A DNA stretch of 47,172 nt from DASUBN01 sp964584665 (GTDB taxonomy: Bacteria > Pseudomonadota > Gammaproteobacteria > Natronospirales > REEB76). The DNA is taken from NCBI GenBank assembly GCA_964584665.1, contig CAZPAO010000016.1, positions 1 to 47,172 on the forward strand, written 5' to 3'. The position numbers were made by a program, and so were the translations under genes. Position 1 is the stretch's first letter; every line of letters starts with the position of its first letter. Under the pieces are notes generated by a model. It was not told where the DNA came from. It searched no databases and worked only from the letters and a program-made list of their open reading frames with translations. Positions 36,269 through 43,417 of the stretch are shown one piece after another.

Positions 36269-37948
36269 ATGACCGAATCATTCGCACAACTTTTCGAAGA
36301 GAGCATCAGCAAGAAACAGATGCAGTCAGGGTCCATCTTGAAGGCCCTGGTGGTAGAGATCCGGCCCGATGTCGTCATCGTCAACGCCGGCCTCAAATCG
36401 GAAGGGGTGATCCCCGCCGAACAATTTTACAACGAACAGGGTGAGCTGGAAGTCGCCGTCGGCGACGAAGTCGAAGTCGCACTCGATGCATTCGAGGACG
36501 GTTTCGGCGAGACGCGCCTGTCGCGCGAGAAAGCCAAGCGCGCCCGTTCGTGGACCCGCCTCGAGGATTCCTTCAACAAGGGCGAGATCGTCAAGGGCTT
36601 CATCACCGGTAAGGTGAAGGGCGGCTTCACCGTCGAGGTCGACGGCGTGCGCGCGTTCCTGCCCGGCTCGCTGGTGGACGTGCGCCCCGTGCGCGACCCG
36701 GTCTACCTGGAAGGCAAGGAACTCGAATTCAAGGTCATCAAGCTCGACCAGCGCCGCAACAACGTGGTGGTCTCCCGCCGCGCGGTCGTCGAGCAGGAAT
36801 ACAGCGCCGAGCGCGAAGAGCTGCTCACCAAGCTGCAGGAAGGCGCGGTCGTCAAGGGCGTGGTCAAGAACCTCACCGAGTACGGTGCGTTCGTGGACCT
36901 CGGCGGCATCGATGGCCTGCTGCACATCACCGACATGGCCTGGAAGCGCGTCAAGCACCCGTCCGAAGTCGTGGCCGTGGGCCAGGAGATCGACGTCAAG
37001 GTGCTGAAGTTCGACCGTGAACGCAACCGCGTCTCGCTGGGTCTGAAGCAGCTGGGCGAGGACCCGTGGGTCGACATCGCTCGCCGCTACCCGAACGGCA
37101 CCCGCCTGTTCGGCAAGGTCACGAACCTGGCCGACTACGGCTGCTTCGTCGAGATCGAGCCGGGCGTCGAAGGCCTGGTGCACGTGTCCGAGATGGACTG
37201 GACCAACAAGAACATCAACCCGGCCAAGGTCGTCCAGGTGGGCGACGAGACCGAGGTGATGGTGCTGGACATCGACGAGGAGCGCCGCCGCATCTCGCTC
37301 GGCATGAAGCAGTGCAAGCCGAACCCCTGGGACGACTTCGCCAACGGCCACGACAAGGGCGACCGCATCAAGGGCAAGATCAAGTCGATCACCGACTTCG
37401 GCATCTTCGTCGGCCTGGACGGCGGCATCGATGGCCTGGTGCACCTCTCCGACATCTCCTGGGATAACCCGGGCGAAGAAGCGGTGCGCAACTACAAGAA
37501 GGGTGACGAGGTCGAGGCCGTGGTGCTGGCCGTGGACGCGGAGCGCGAGCGCATCTCGCTCGGCATCAAGCAGATGGAGAAGGATCCGTTCTCCAACTTC
37601 CTGGCCGACCACCCCAAGGGCAGCATCGTGAAGGGCAAGATCACCGCGGTGGACGCCAAGGGCGCCAACGTGGATCTGGGCAACGGCATCGAAGGCTACC
37701 TGCGTGCCTCGGAACTGTCGCGCGACCGCATCGAGGACGCGCGTACGGTGCTGAAGGAGGGCGACGAGATCGAAGCCCGCTTCACCGGCGTGGACCGCAA
37801 GAACCGCACCTTGAGCCTGTCCGTGAAGGCGAAGGAGATGCAGGAAGAAGCCCAGGCCATGGAAGACTATGGCCGTGGCGGCCAGGGCGGCACTACCGCT
37901 CTCGGCGACCTGCTGAAGGAACATATCGCGGGTAACAAAGAAGACTGA
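36269..37948 (+). CDS. rpsA: 30S ribosomal protein S1
   Basis: S1 binds mRNA on the 30S subunit and is needed to start translation of structured or weakly Shine-Dalgarno-containing messages. The 559-residue protein has six S1 (OB-fold) repeats at roughly 21-87, 105-171, 192-260, 277-347, 364-434 and 451-520. Each repeat ends near ISLGxKQ-like motifs (NRVSLGLKQL, RRISLGMKQC, ERISLGIKQM). The conserved start MTESFAQLFEES sets ATG 36269, although the frame is open further upstream. A terminator follows. Confidence 0.98.
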   Translation: MTESFAQLFEESISKKQMQSGSILKALVVEIRPDVVIVNAGLKSEGVIPAEQFYNEQGELEVAVGDEVEVALDAFEDGFGETRLSREKAKRARSWTRLEDSFNKGEIVKGFITGKVKGGFTVEVDGVRAFLPGSLVDVRPVRDPVYLEGKELEFKVIKLDQRRNNVVVSRRAVVEQEYSAEREELLTKLQEGAVVKGVVKNLTEYGAFVDLGGIDGLLHITDMAWKRVKHPSEVVAVGQEIDVKVLKFDRERNRVSLGLKQLGEDPWVDIARRYPNGTRLFGKVTNLADYGCFVEIEPGVEGLVHVSEMDWTNKNINPAKVVQVGDETEVMVLDIDEERRRISLGMKQCKPNPWDDFANGHDKGDRIKGKIKSITDFGIFVGLDGGIDGLVHLSDISWDNPGEEAVRNYKKGDEVEAVVLAVDAERERISLGIKQMEKDPFSNFLADHPKGSIVKGKITAVDAKGANVDLGNGIEGYLRASELSRDRIEDARTVLKEGDEIEARFTGVDRKNRTLSLSVKAKEMQEEAQAMEDYGRGGQGGTTALGDLLKEHIAGNKED

Positions 37949-37956
37949 TGTGAATC

Positions 37957-37993
37957 GCACCCGCGGCGGTGACGCCGCGGGTGCCTTTCCTTC
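37957..37993 (+). terminator. Rho-independent terminator after rpsA
   Basis: GCACCCGCGGCG (37957-37968), loop GTGA, CGCCGCGGGTGC (37973-37984) form a perfect 12-bp stem followed by CTTTCCTT. The tail is pyrimidine-rich but not a pure T run. It separates rpsA from ihfB. Confidence 0.8.
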
Positions 37994-38047
37994 GATTGCG
38001 TCAAGCACCTTGAGTTTTGACTAAACTCGTTCGGCGGAAGGCAGAGC

Positions 38048-38356
38048 ATGACCAAGTCTGAGCTGATCGAACTGATATCGCGCAAGCAGAGCCATCTGGC
38101 CGCCAAGGACATCGAACTGGCGGTGAAGATGATACTGGAGCGCATGAGCGGTGCCCTCTCCACGGGGCGGCGCATCGAGATCCGCGGCTTCGGCAGCTTC
38201 TCGTTGCATTTCCGTCCGCCGCGCATGGGGCGCAACCCCAAGACCGGCGATGCCGTGGCGCTGCCGGGTAAGTACGTCCCGCACTTCAAGCCGGGCAAGG
38301 ATCTGCGCGATCGCGTGAACGGCGATGACGATGGCGATGGCGCCGTCGAAGCCTGA
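38048..38356 (+). CDS. ihfB: Integration host factor subunit beta
   Basis: IHF-beta pairs with IHF-alpha to bend DNA sharply at specific sites, aiding replication, recombination and promoter architecture. The 102-residue product has MTKSELIELISRKQSHLAAKDIE, the GRRIEIRGFGSFSL core, and GRNPKTGDAV with the intercalating proline. An acidic tail (NGDDDGDGAVEA) follows the usual end. The neighbours rpsA upstream and lapA downstream are standard. Confidence 0.96.
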   Translation: MTKSELIELISRKQSHLAAKDIELAVKMILERMSGALSTGRRIEIRGFGSFSLHFRPPRMGRNPKTGDAVALPGKYVPHFKPGKDLRDRVNGDDDGDGAVEA

Positions 38357-38385
38357 ACCCTCCCGCCGCCGGCGGTGACCCTCAC

Positions 38386-38679
38386 ATGCTCCGCTGGATC
38401 ACCATAGTCTCCCTCCTGTCCGTCTTCATCGTGGCTTTGCTGCTGGCGTATGCCAATGGCGCCATGGTCAAGCTCGATTACCTCGTGGGCAGCGAGGAGG
38501 TGCACCTGTCCTCGGCTCTGCTCGGGGCTGCGGTGCTGGGCTGGCTGCTCGGCCTCGCCAGTGGCTTCAGCGTGGTGTTCCGCCTGAAGCGCGAGATGCG
38601 GCGCCAGAAGCGCACCCTCGACGAGGTGGAATCCGAACTCCGCAGCCTGCGCAGCGTGCCACCCCAGAATGAACGTTAA
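38386..38679 (+). CDS. lapA: Lipopolysaccharide assembly protein LapA
   Basis: LapA is a small inner-membrane partner of LapB. The 97-residue product has two membrane helices (about 3-22 and 43-66), the second followed by a basic and coiled C-terminal tail (LKREMRRQKRTLDEVESEL). Order ihfB-lapA-lapB and the 11-nt overlap with lapB support the call over other small membrane proteins. Confidence 0.9.
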   Translation: MLRWITIVSLLSVFIVALLLAYANGAMVKLDYLVGSEEVHLSSALLGAAVLGWLLGLASGFSVVFRLKREMRRQKRTLDEVESELRSLRSVPPQNER

Positions 38680-39886
38680 TACCGGCGCAGTCGCCTTCGT
38701 GCTGATCGTGGCATCCGGTTTCGGCGGCTGGTTCCTGGCGCGCTGGACGCGCGCGGGGCAGCGGCACCTGCCGGCCAAGTTCGCCAGTGCCGAGTACTTC
38801 AAGGGCCTGAACTACCTGCTCAACGAGGAGCCGGACAAGGCCATCGAAGTGTTCATCCGGATGGCCGAGGTGGACTCGGACACGGTGGAGACGCACTTCG
38901 CGTTGGGTAGCCTGTTCCGCGGCCGTGGCGAAGCGGACCGGGCCATCCGTATCCACCAGAACCTCATCGCAAGGCCTAACCTGAGCCGCCAGCACCGTGC
39001 CGAGGCGCTGTACGAGCTGGCCCAGGACTACCTGCGGGCCGGGCTCATGGACCGCGCCGAGACCATCCTGCTGGAACTCCTGGACGCCCCGTCCTACACC
39101 GAGCAGGTGCTGCACAGCCTGGTGACGCTGTATGAGATGCAGCGTGACTGGGAGCAGGCCATCGCCATGCGCCGGCGCCTGGAGTCCCTCACCACCGATC
39201 CCGAGTGGCGCATCATCGCCCAGTACTACTGTGAGCTGGCCCAGAGCGCGCTCCTGGCGCAGGATCTCGCGGCTGCCCACAAGTTCCTGAAGAAGGCCCA
39301 ATCCCAGGACAAGGACTGCGTGCGTGCCCACCTGATGCTGGCGCAGATGGCGGAGAACGCCTCCGACTGGCAGGGGAGCCGCGCCGACTATCAGGCAGTG
39401 CTGGAACACGAGATCCGCTACGCCACCGAGGTGCTGCCGCCGCTGGCGCGCATCGTGCGCCGCATCGATGGCGACGCGGCCTTCGAGGAACTGCTGCTCA
39501 AGCTCAAGAACTCCAGCCCCAAGGCGGTGCGCTACATCGGCCTTGCCTCCATCATGGATGACAGCCTGGACGATCCGCTCTCGCGCGAGTGCGTGGCGGA
39601 ATACCTGCGCACCGAGCCCACCTTGCAGAGCCTCTACCAGATGCACGCGGCCCTGGCCTCACGCCACAGCGAACAGGCGGCGGCGGACATCGAGCCGCTA
39701 CGGGTAGCGGTGCGCAGCCTCATGAAGAACGGACCGCGCTACCGTTGCGAGGAATGCGGCTTCCGCAGCCGTACCCTCTACTGGCAGTGCCCCACCTGCA
39801 AGACCTGGGACAGCACCGTGCCGTTCCATGAAGTGTTGCTCTCCGGCCCCGGCCAGAGCGTGAACCCCAAGCCCGTGAACCAATAA
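38669..39886 (+). CDS. lapB: Lipopolysaccharide assembly protein LapB
   Basis: LapB (YciM) is an inner-membrane TPR protein. In E. coli it recruits LpxC to FtsH for degradation and so limits lipid A synthesis. The 405-residue product has an N-terminal membrane helix (about 7-25), TPR repeats (about 40-330) and a C-terminal rubredoxin-type zinc finger with Cys360, Cys363, Cys374 and Cys377. It overlaps lapA by 11 nt. galU follows after 31 nt, linking it to envelope sugar supply. Confidence 0.96.
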   Translation: MNVNTGAVAFVLIVASGFGGWFLARWTRAGQRHLPAKFASAEYFKGLNYLLNEEPDKAIEVFIRMAEVDSDTVETHFALGSLFRGRGEADRAIRIHQNLIARPNLSRQHRAEALYELAQDYLRAGLMDRAETILLELLDAPSYTEQVLHSLVTLYEMQRDWEQAIAMRRRLESLTTDPEWRIIAQYYCELAQSALLAQDLAAAHKFLKKAQSQDKDCVRAHLMLAQMAENASDWQGSRADYQAVLEHEIRYATEVLPPLARIVRRIDGDAAFEELLLKLKNSSPKAVRYIGLASIMDDSLDDPLSRECVAEYLRTEPTLQSLYQMHAALASRHSEQAAADIEPLRVAVRSLMKNGPRYRCEECGFRSRTLYWQCPTCKTWDSTVPFHEVLLSGPGQSVNPKPVNQ

Positions 39887-39917
39887 GCGGTCTTGAAGCC
39901 GCAAGCGAGCGAAAGAC

Positions 39918-40820
39918 ATGTCCACCACAACCCACATCCGCAAAGCCGTGTTCCCCGTGGCGGGCCTCGGCACGCGCTTCCTGCCGGCCACCAAGGCGAT
40001 GCCGAAGGAGATGCTGCCGGTGGTGGACAAGCCGCTCATCCAGTACGCGGTAGAGGAGGCGGTACAGGCGGGGGTGGAGGTGCTGATCTTCGTCACCAGC
40101 CGCACCAAGCGCGCCATCGAGGACCATTTCGACAGCGCCTATGAGCTCGAGACCGAACTCGCGCGCCGCGGCCGCAAGACGGAGCTGGAGATGGTGCAGA
40201 GCATCGTCCCGCCCCACGTGACCTGCGTCTACATCCGCCAGGCAGAGGCCCTGGGGCTGGGCCATGCGGTGCTTTGCGCGGAGGCCGCTGTGGGCCATGA
40301 GCCTTTCTTCGTGATCCTGGCCGACGACCTCATCGACGGCGGTAAGCGCTCGGCGCTACAGCAGATGGCGGACGTCTACCTCAAGCACCAGTCCAGCGTG
40401 GTGGGCATCGAGCGGGTGAAATCCGACGAGACCCAGCGCTACGGCATCATCAGCCCCAAGGATGCGGGTCCGCGGCTGCACCAGGTGCAGGCCATCGTCG
40501 AGAAGCCCAAGCCCGAGGTGGCGCCCTCGAATCTGGGTGTGGTGGGCCGTTACATCCTCACTCCGCGCATCTTCGATCTGCTCAAGTCCACCGGCCGCGG
40601 TGCCGGCAACGAGATCCAGCTCACTGACGGCATCGCCTCGCTGCTGGAGTTCGAGAAGGTATATGGCTGCGAGCTGGAAGGGGTGCGCTACGACTGCGGC
40701 AGCAAGCTCGGCTACCTGCGGGCCACCGTGGAGTTCGGCCTGCAGCACACGGAACTCGGCGACACCTTCCGCGATTACCTGAAACAGGTGGGCGGCGAGC
40801 TGAGTTCCGGCAAGAAATGA
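39918..40820 (+). CDS. galU: UTP-glucose-1-phosphate uridylyltransferase
   Basis: GalU makes UDP-glucose, a precursor for LPS, capsule and related glycans. The 300-residue protein has VAGLGTRFLPATKAMPKEMLPVVDKPLIQY, PLGLGHAVLCA-like ALGLGHAVLCAE, FFVILADDLI and YDCGSKLGYLRA. It overlaps the SugE/Gdx gene by 4 nt (ATGA), and glycosyltransferase genes lie downstream. Confidence 0.96.
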   Translation: MSTTTHIRKAVFPVAGLGTRFLPATKAMPKEMLPVVDKPLIQYAVEEAVQAGVEVLIFVTSRTKRAIEDHFDSAYELETELARRGRKTELEMVQSIVPPHVTCVYIRQAEALGLGHAVLCAEAAVGHEPFFVILADDLIDGGKRSALQQMADVYLKHQSSVVGIERVKSDETQRYGIISPKDAGPRLHQVQAIVEKPKPEVAPSNLGVVGRYILTPRIFDLLKSTGRGAGNEIQLTDGIASLLEFEKVYGCELEGVRYDCGSKLGYLRATVEFGLQHTELGDTFRDYLKQVGGELSSGKK

Positions 40821-41146
40821 GTCCGGCGCTCGCCTGGGCCTTGCTGGTGGTAGCGGGCCTGTTCGAAGTGGCCTGGGCCATCGGTCTCAAATACACGCAA
40901 GGTTTCACCCAGCCTGTCGCCACGGCGCTCACGGTCGCCGCCATGGTGGTGAGCATGGGTCTGCTGGGCGTGGTAGCGCGGCAACTGCCCATCGGCACCG
41001 CCTATGCAGTGTGGACTGGCATCGGCGTGTTTGGCACCGCGGTGCTCGGTATGTATCTCTTCGGGGAATCTCTTGCGCCGCTACGGCTGCTTTGCCTCGC
41101 GTTGATCATGACAGGCATAGTCGGCCTGAAACTGACCACGGCTTAA
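40817..41146 (+). CDS. gdx: SMR-family exporter (SugE/Gdx, probable guanidinium exporter)
   Basis: A four-helix small multidrug resistance protein of the SugE/Gdx branch, whose members export guanidinium in exchange for protons. The 109-residue product has the central Glu17 in GLFEVAWAIGLKYTQGF, the Gdx-type WAxGLKY motif, and YAVWTGIGVFGTAVLG. It overlaps galU by 4 nt at the start. At its end it shares TTAA with the convergent glycosyltransferase stop. No guanidine riboswitch is seen before it. Confidence 0.88.
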   Translation: MSPALAWALLVVAGLFEVAWAIGLKYTQGFTQPVATALTVAAMVVSMGLLGVVARQLPIGTAYAVWTGIGVFGTAVLGMYLFGESLAPLRLLCLALIMTGIVGLKLTTA

Positions 41147-41979
41147 CGCTCTTTGGGGCTCTTGAGGGCTTCGTCTGCTTCCTTCTCCGCCGCCTGGATC
41201 AGCCTGCGCAGGTTCTTGAACCCGCGCAGGTATAACCGTAACCGATAGCTGAACACCGTCCAGGCCGGGAAGTGTTTCTTGGCGAACATGAGTTCGCAAT
41301 AGTAATAGGACTGCTCGAAGAAGTTGTTCTTGACGCCGGTCCCGACCCCGCCGCTGGCGCTCTTGTGGTGGAAGAGGGCGGCGGAAGCCGAGAACTTGAA
41401 CTTGAGACCGGCCTTGAAGGCGCGGCGGGCATAGTCGCTCTCCTCACGCACCGATACCCCTTTGAAGTTCTCGTCGAAGTAGCCGATGCGCTCCACCACT
41501 TCGCGACGGATGGAGAAGTTGCAGCCGGTGATGTTGTTGGTGGCACCGTCCCGATCGTAGTTGTCGCCGCCCTTGAAGCGCAAGGACTCCGTGAGCCAGG
41601 TGGGTTGGGTGGGGTGTTTGGAACCCTGTTCCGTGACCCGGCCCTGCACCACGTCCGTGCCGTCCGCGTGGGCGGCCACGTGCCGGGAGATGAAGTCCGG
41701 CTCGAAGCTCACGTCGTCGTCGATGAACACGATGACCTGGCCCTGGGCGCGCCGCAGACCCTCGTTGCGGGCCTTGGTCACGGAGGCGAAATCGGGGCGG
41801 ACATGCTTGAGGCGGCTCCGGTTCTGATCCAGGAAGGCCTGGGTCTCCGGCGCGTGGACCTTGGTCTGGTCGATGACCAGGATCTCGAGGTCGGGATAGT
41901 CCTGGGCGAAGGCGCAGCGCAGGGTACCCACCAGGAGTTCTTCGCGGTTGTAGGTGGGGATGACGAGGCTGGCTTTCAT
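41143..41979 (-). CDS. Glycosyltransferase family 2 protein
   Basis: A predicted GT-A-fold glycosyltransferase of family 2; donor and acceptor unknown. The 278-residue product starts MKASLVIPTYNREELL and has VIVFIDDDVSFEPDF (metal-binding DxD), GCNFSIRREVVERIGYFDE and VREESDYARRAFKAG (catalytic region). No membrane segment is obvious, so it is probably cytoplasmic. The ATG at 41979 is used; an earlier ATG at 42039 lacks family support. It is divergent from the gtr-like cassette, with 105 bp between starts. Confidence 0.85.
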   Translation of the reverse strand: MKASLVIPTYNREELLVGTLRCAFAQDYPDLEILVIDQTKVHAPETQAFLDQNRSRLKHVRPDFASVTKARNEGLRRAQGQVIVFIDDDVSFEPDFISRHVAAHADGTDVVQGRVTEQGSKHPTQPTWLTESLRFKGGDNYDRDGATNNITGCNFSIRREVVERIGYFDENFKGVSVREESDYARRAFKAGLKFKFSASAALFHHKSASGGVGTGVKNNFFEQSYYYCELMFAKKHFPAWTVFSYRLRLYLRGFKNLRRLIQAAEKEADEALKSPKER

Positions 41980-42070
41980 CTCAGTTCCCTGGGCCGATGC
42001 ATGGCCGGCGAAGCCTGATTCTAAAGCACGGCCAGGCATTTGGGACGAGCACGGGCGGCAGGTATGCAGT

Positions 42071-42076
42071 TAAGAT
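42071..42076 (+). promoter_or_regulatory. -10-like hexamer just before the gtrB-like gene
   Basis: TAAGAT (42071-42076) ends 8 nt before the ATG at 42085, so transcription might begin about at the start codon. No Shine-Dalgarno sequence and no good -35 are present. Confidence 0.3.
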
Positions 42077-42084
42077 AGGCGCCC

Positions 42085-43020
42085 ATGGGAGACACGGTCC
42101 GCATCGCAGTCATACTGCCCTGCTACAACGAAGCGGTGGCCATCGCCAAGGTGGTCAAGAGCTTCGCGCGGGCGCTGCCGTCCGCCCGTATCCACGTCTT
42201 CGACAACCGTTCCACCGATGCCACCGTCGCCGAAGCGCGGGCCGCCGGGGCCGTCGTGCACAGCGTCACGGCGCGTGGGAAGGGCAACGTCATCCGCCGC
42301 ATGTTCGCCGACGTGGATGCGGACATCTACGTGATGGCGGACGGGGACGACACCTATGAGGCCGAGGCGGCGCCCGGGATGGTGCGCAAGCTGCAGGAGG
42401 AGGGCCTCGACATGGTGGTGGGCTCGAGGGTCAGCGGATCCGCCGGCGCTTACCGGCCTGGGCACCGCCTGGGCAACCTCCTGCTGACGCGCTGCGTGGC
42501 GCTGCTCTTCGGCGACACTTTCACGGACATGCTCTCGGGATACCGGGTGTTCTCGCGCCGCTACGTGAAGTCCTTCCCCGCCAGCGCAACCGGCTTCGAG
42601 ACCGAGACCGAACTCACGGTGCATGCCCTGCAGCTGCGCATGCCAGTGGCCGAAGTCGCCACCCGGTATGGGGAACGACCGGAAGGTTCGGTCAGCAAGC
42701 TGAACACCTGGAGAGACGGGTTCCGGGTGCTGCTCACCATCGTCCGCTTGCTGAAGTCCGAGCGGCCGCTGATGTTCTTCACCGGGGCCTTCGCACTCTG
42801 CTGCGCGGCCGCGGTCTGGCTCGCGGTACCCCTGTTCCAGGTCTACCTGCAGACCGGATTGGTGCCCCGCATCCCCACGGCGGTGCTTTGCACGGGTCTC
42901 GTGCTGTTCGGCGTGGTGCTCCTGGCCTGCGGCCTGGTGCTGAACACGGTCACGCGCGGGCGCATCGAAGCAAAGCGTTTCGCCTATCTCGCCCAGCCGC
43001 TGCCGCCGGGACCGGGCTGA
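42085..43020 (+). CDS. Polyprenyl-phosphate glycosyltransferase (GtrB-like)
   Basis: A family-2 glycosyltransferase likely to load a sugar onto a polyprenyl phosphate on the cytoplasmic side (GtrB/DPM1-like). The 311-residue product has a GT-A domain (about 1-225; AVILPCYNEAVAIAKVV, YVMADGDDTYEA with the DxD, TDMLSGYRVFSRRYV). Two C-terminal membrane helices follow (about 232-255 and 266-293). No Shine-Dalgarno sequence is visible. It leads a three-gene cassette with a GtrA flippase and a large membrane glycosyltransferase. Confidence 0.85.
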   Translation: MGDTVRIAVILPCYNEAVAIAKVVKSFARALPSARIHVFDNRSTDATVAEARAAGAVVHSVTARGKGNVIRRMFADVDADIYVMADGDDTYEAEAAPGMVRKLQEEGLDMVVGSRVSGSAGAYRPGHRLGNLLLTRCVALLFGDTFTDMLSGYRVFSRRYVKSFPASATGFETETELTVHALQLRMPVAEVATRYGERPEGSVSKLNTWRDGFRVLLTIVRLLKSERPLMFFTGAFALCCAAAVWLAVPLFQVYLQTGLVPRIPTAVLCTGLVLFGVVLLACGLVLNTVTRGRIEAKRFAYLAQPLPPGPG

Positions 43021-43022
43021 CC

Positions 43023-43415
43023 ATGCGCCGTCAGTTCCTTTGGTTCGCGCTGGCGGGCGCGGCCGGGTTCCTGGTGGATATAAGCGTGCTTTATGGGGCG
43101 GTCTATGCCGGAGCCGGATACTACCTGGGTCGCATCCTCTCTTTCACGGCTGCGGCCACCACGACCTGGCTGATCAACCGGCATTATGCTTTCGCCCACG
43201 CGGCGGACGAGCGCCTGCTGGAGGAATGGCTGCGCTATATGTCAGCCATGCTAGGGGGAGGCGCGGTGAATTACCTGATATATGTGATCTGTCTCCACGT
43301 GCTGCCAAGCGGAAGTTGGTTGCCGTTGTTCGCGGTCGCGGCGGGTTCCGTCGCAGGGCTGCTCGTCAACTTCATGACCGCGAAGAACTGGGTGTTCCGG
43401 TCCAGGGGAAGTTGA
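43023..43415 (+). CDS. GtrA family flippase-like membrane protein
   Basis: A 130-residue GtrA-like protein with four predicted membrane helices, thought to move a polyprenyl-phosphate-linked sugar across the inner membrane. Markers are FALAGAAGFLVDISVLY in the first helix, TWLINRHYAFAH, and FMTAKNWVFRSRG at the end. The ATG at 43023 lies 2 nt after the previous stop; a longer frame overlaps the upstream gene. The next gene follows after 2 nt. Confidence 0.88.
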   Translation: MRRQFLWFALAGAAGFLVDISVLYGAVYAGAGYYLGRILSFTAAATTTWLINRHYAFAHAADERLLEEWLRYMSAMLGGGAVNYLIYVICLHVLPSGSWLPLFAVAAGSVAGLLVNFMTAKNWVFRSRGS

Positions 43416-43417
43416 GC

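Noticed and set aside
40700..40816. A guanidine riboswitch ahead of the SugE/Gdx gene
   Set aside because: This stretch is galU coding sequence and no riboswitch-like conserved core was recognised.
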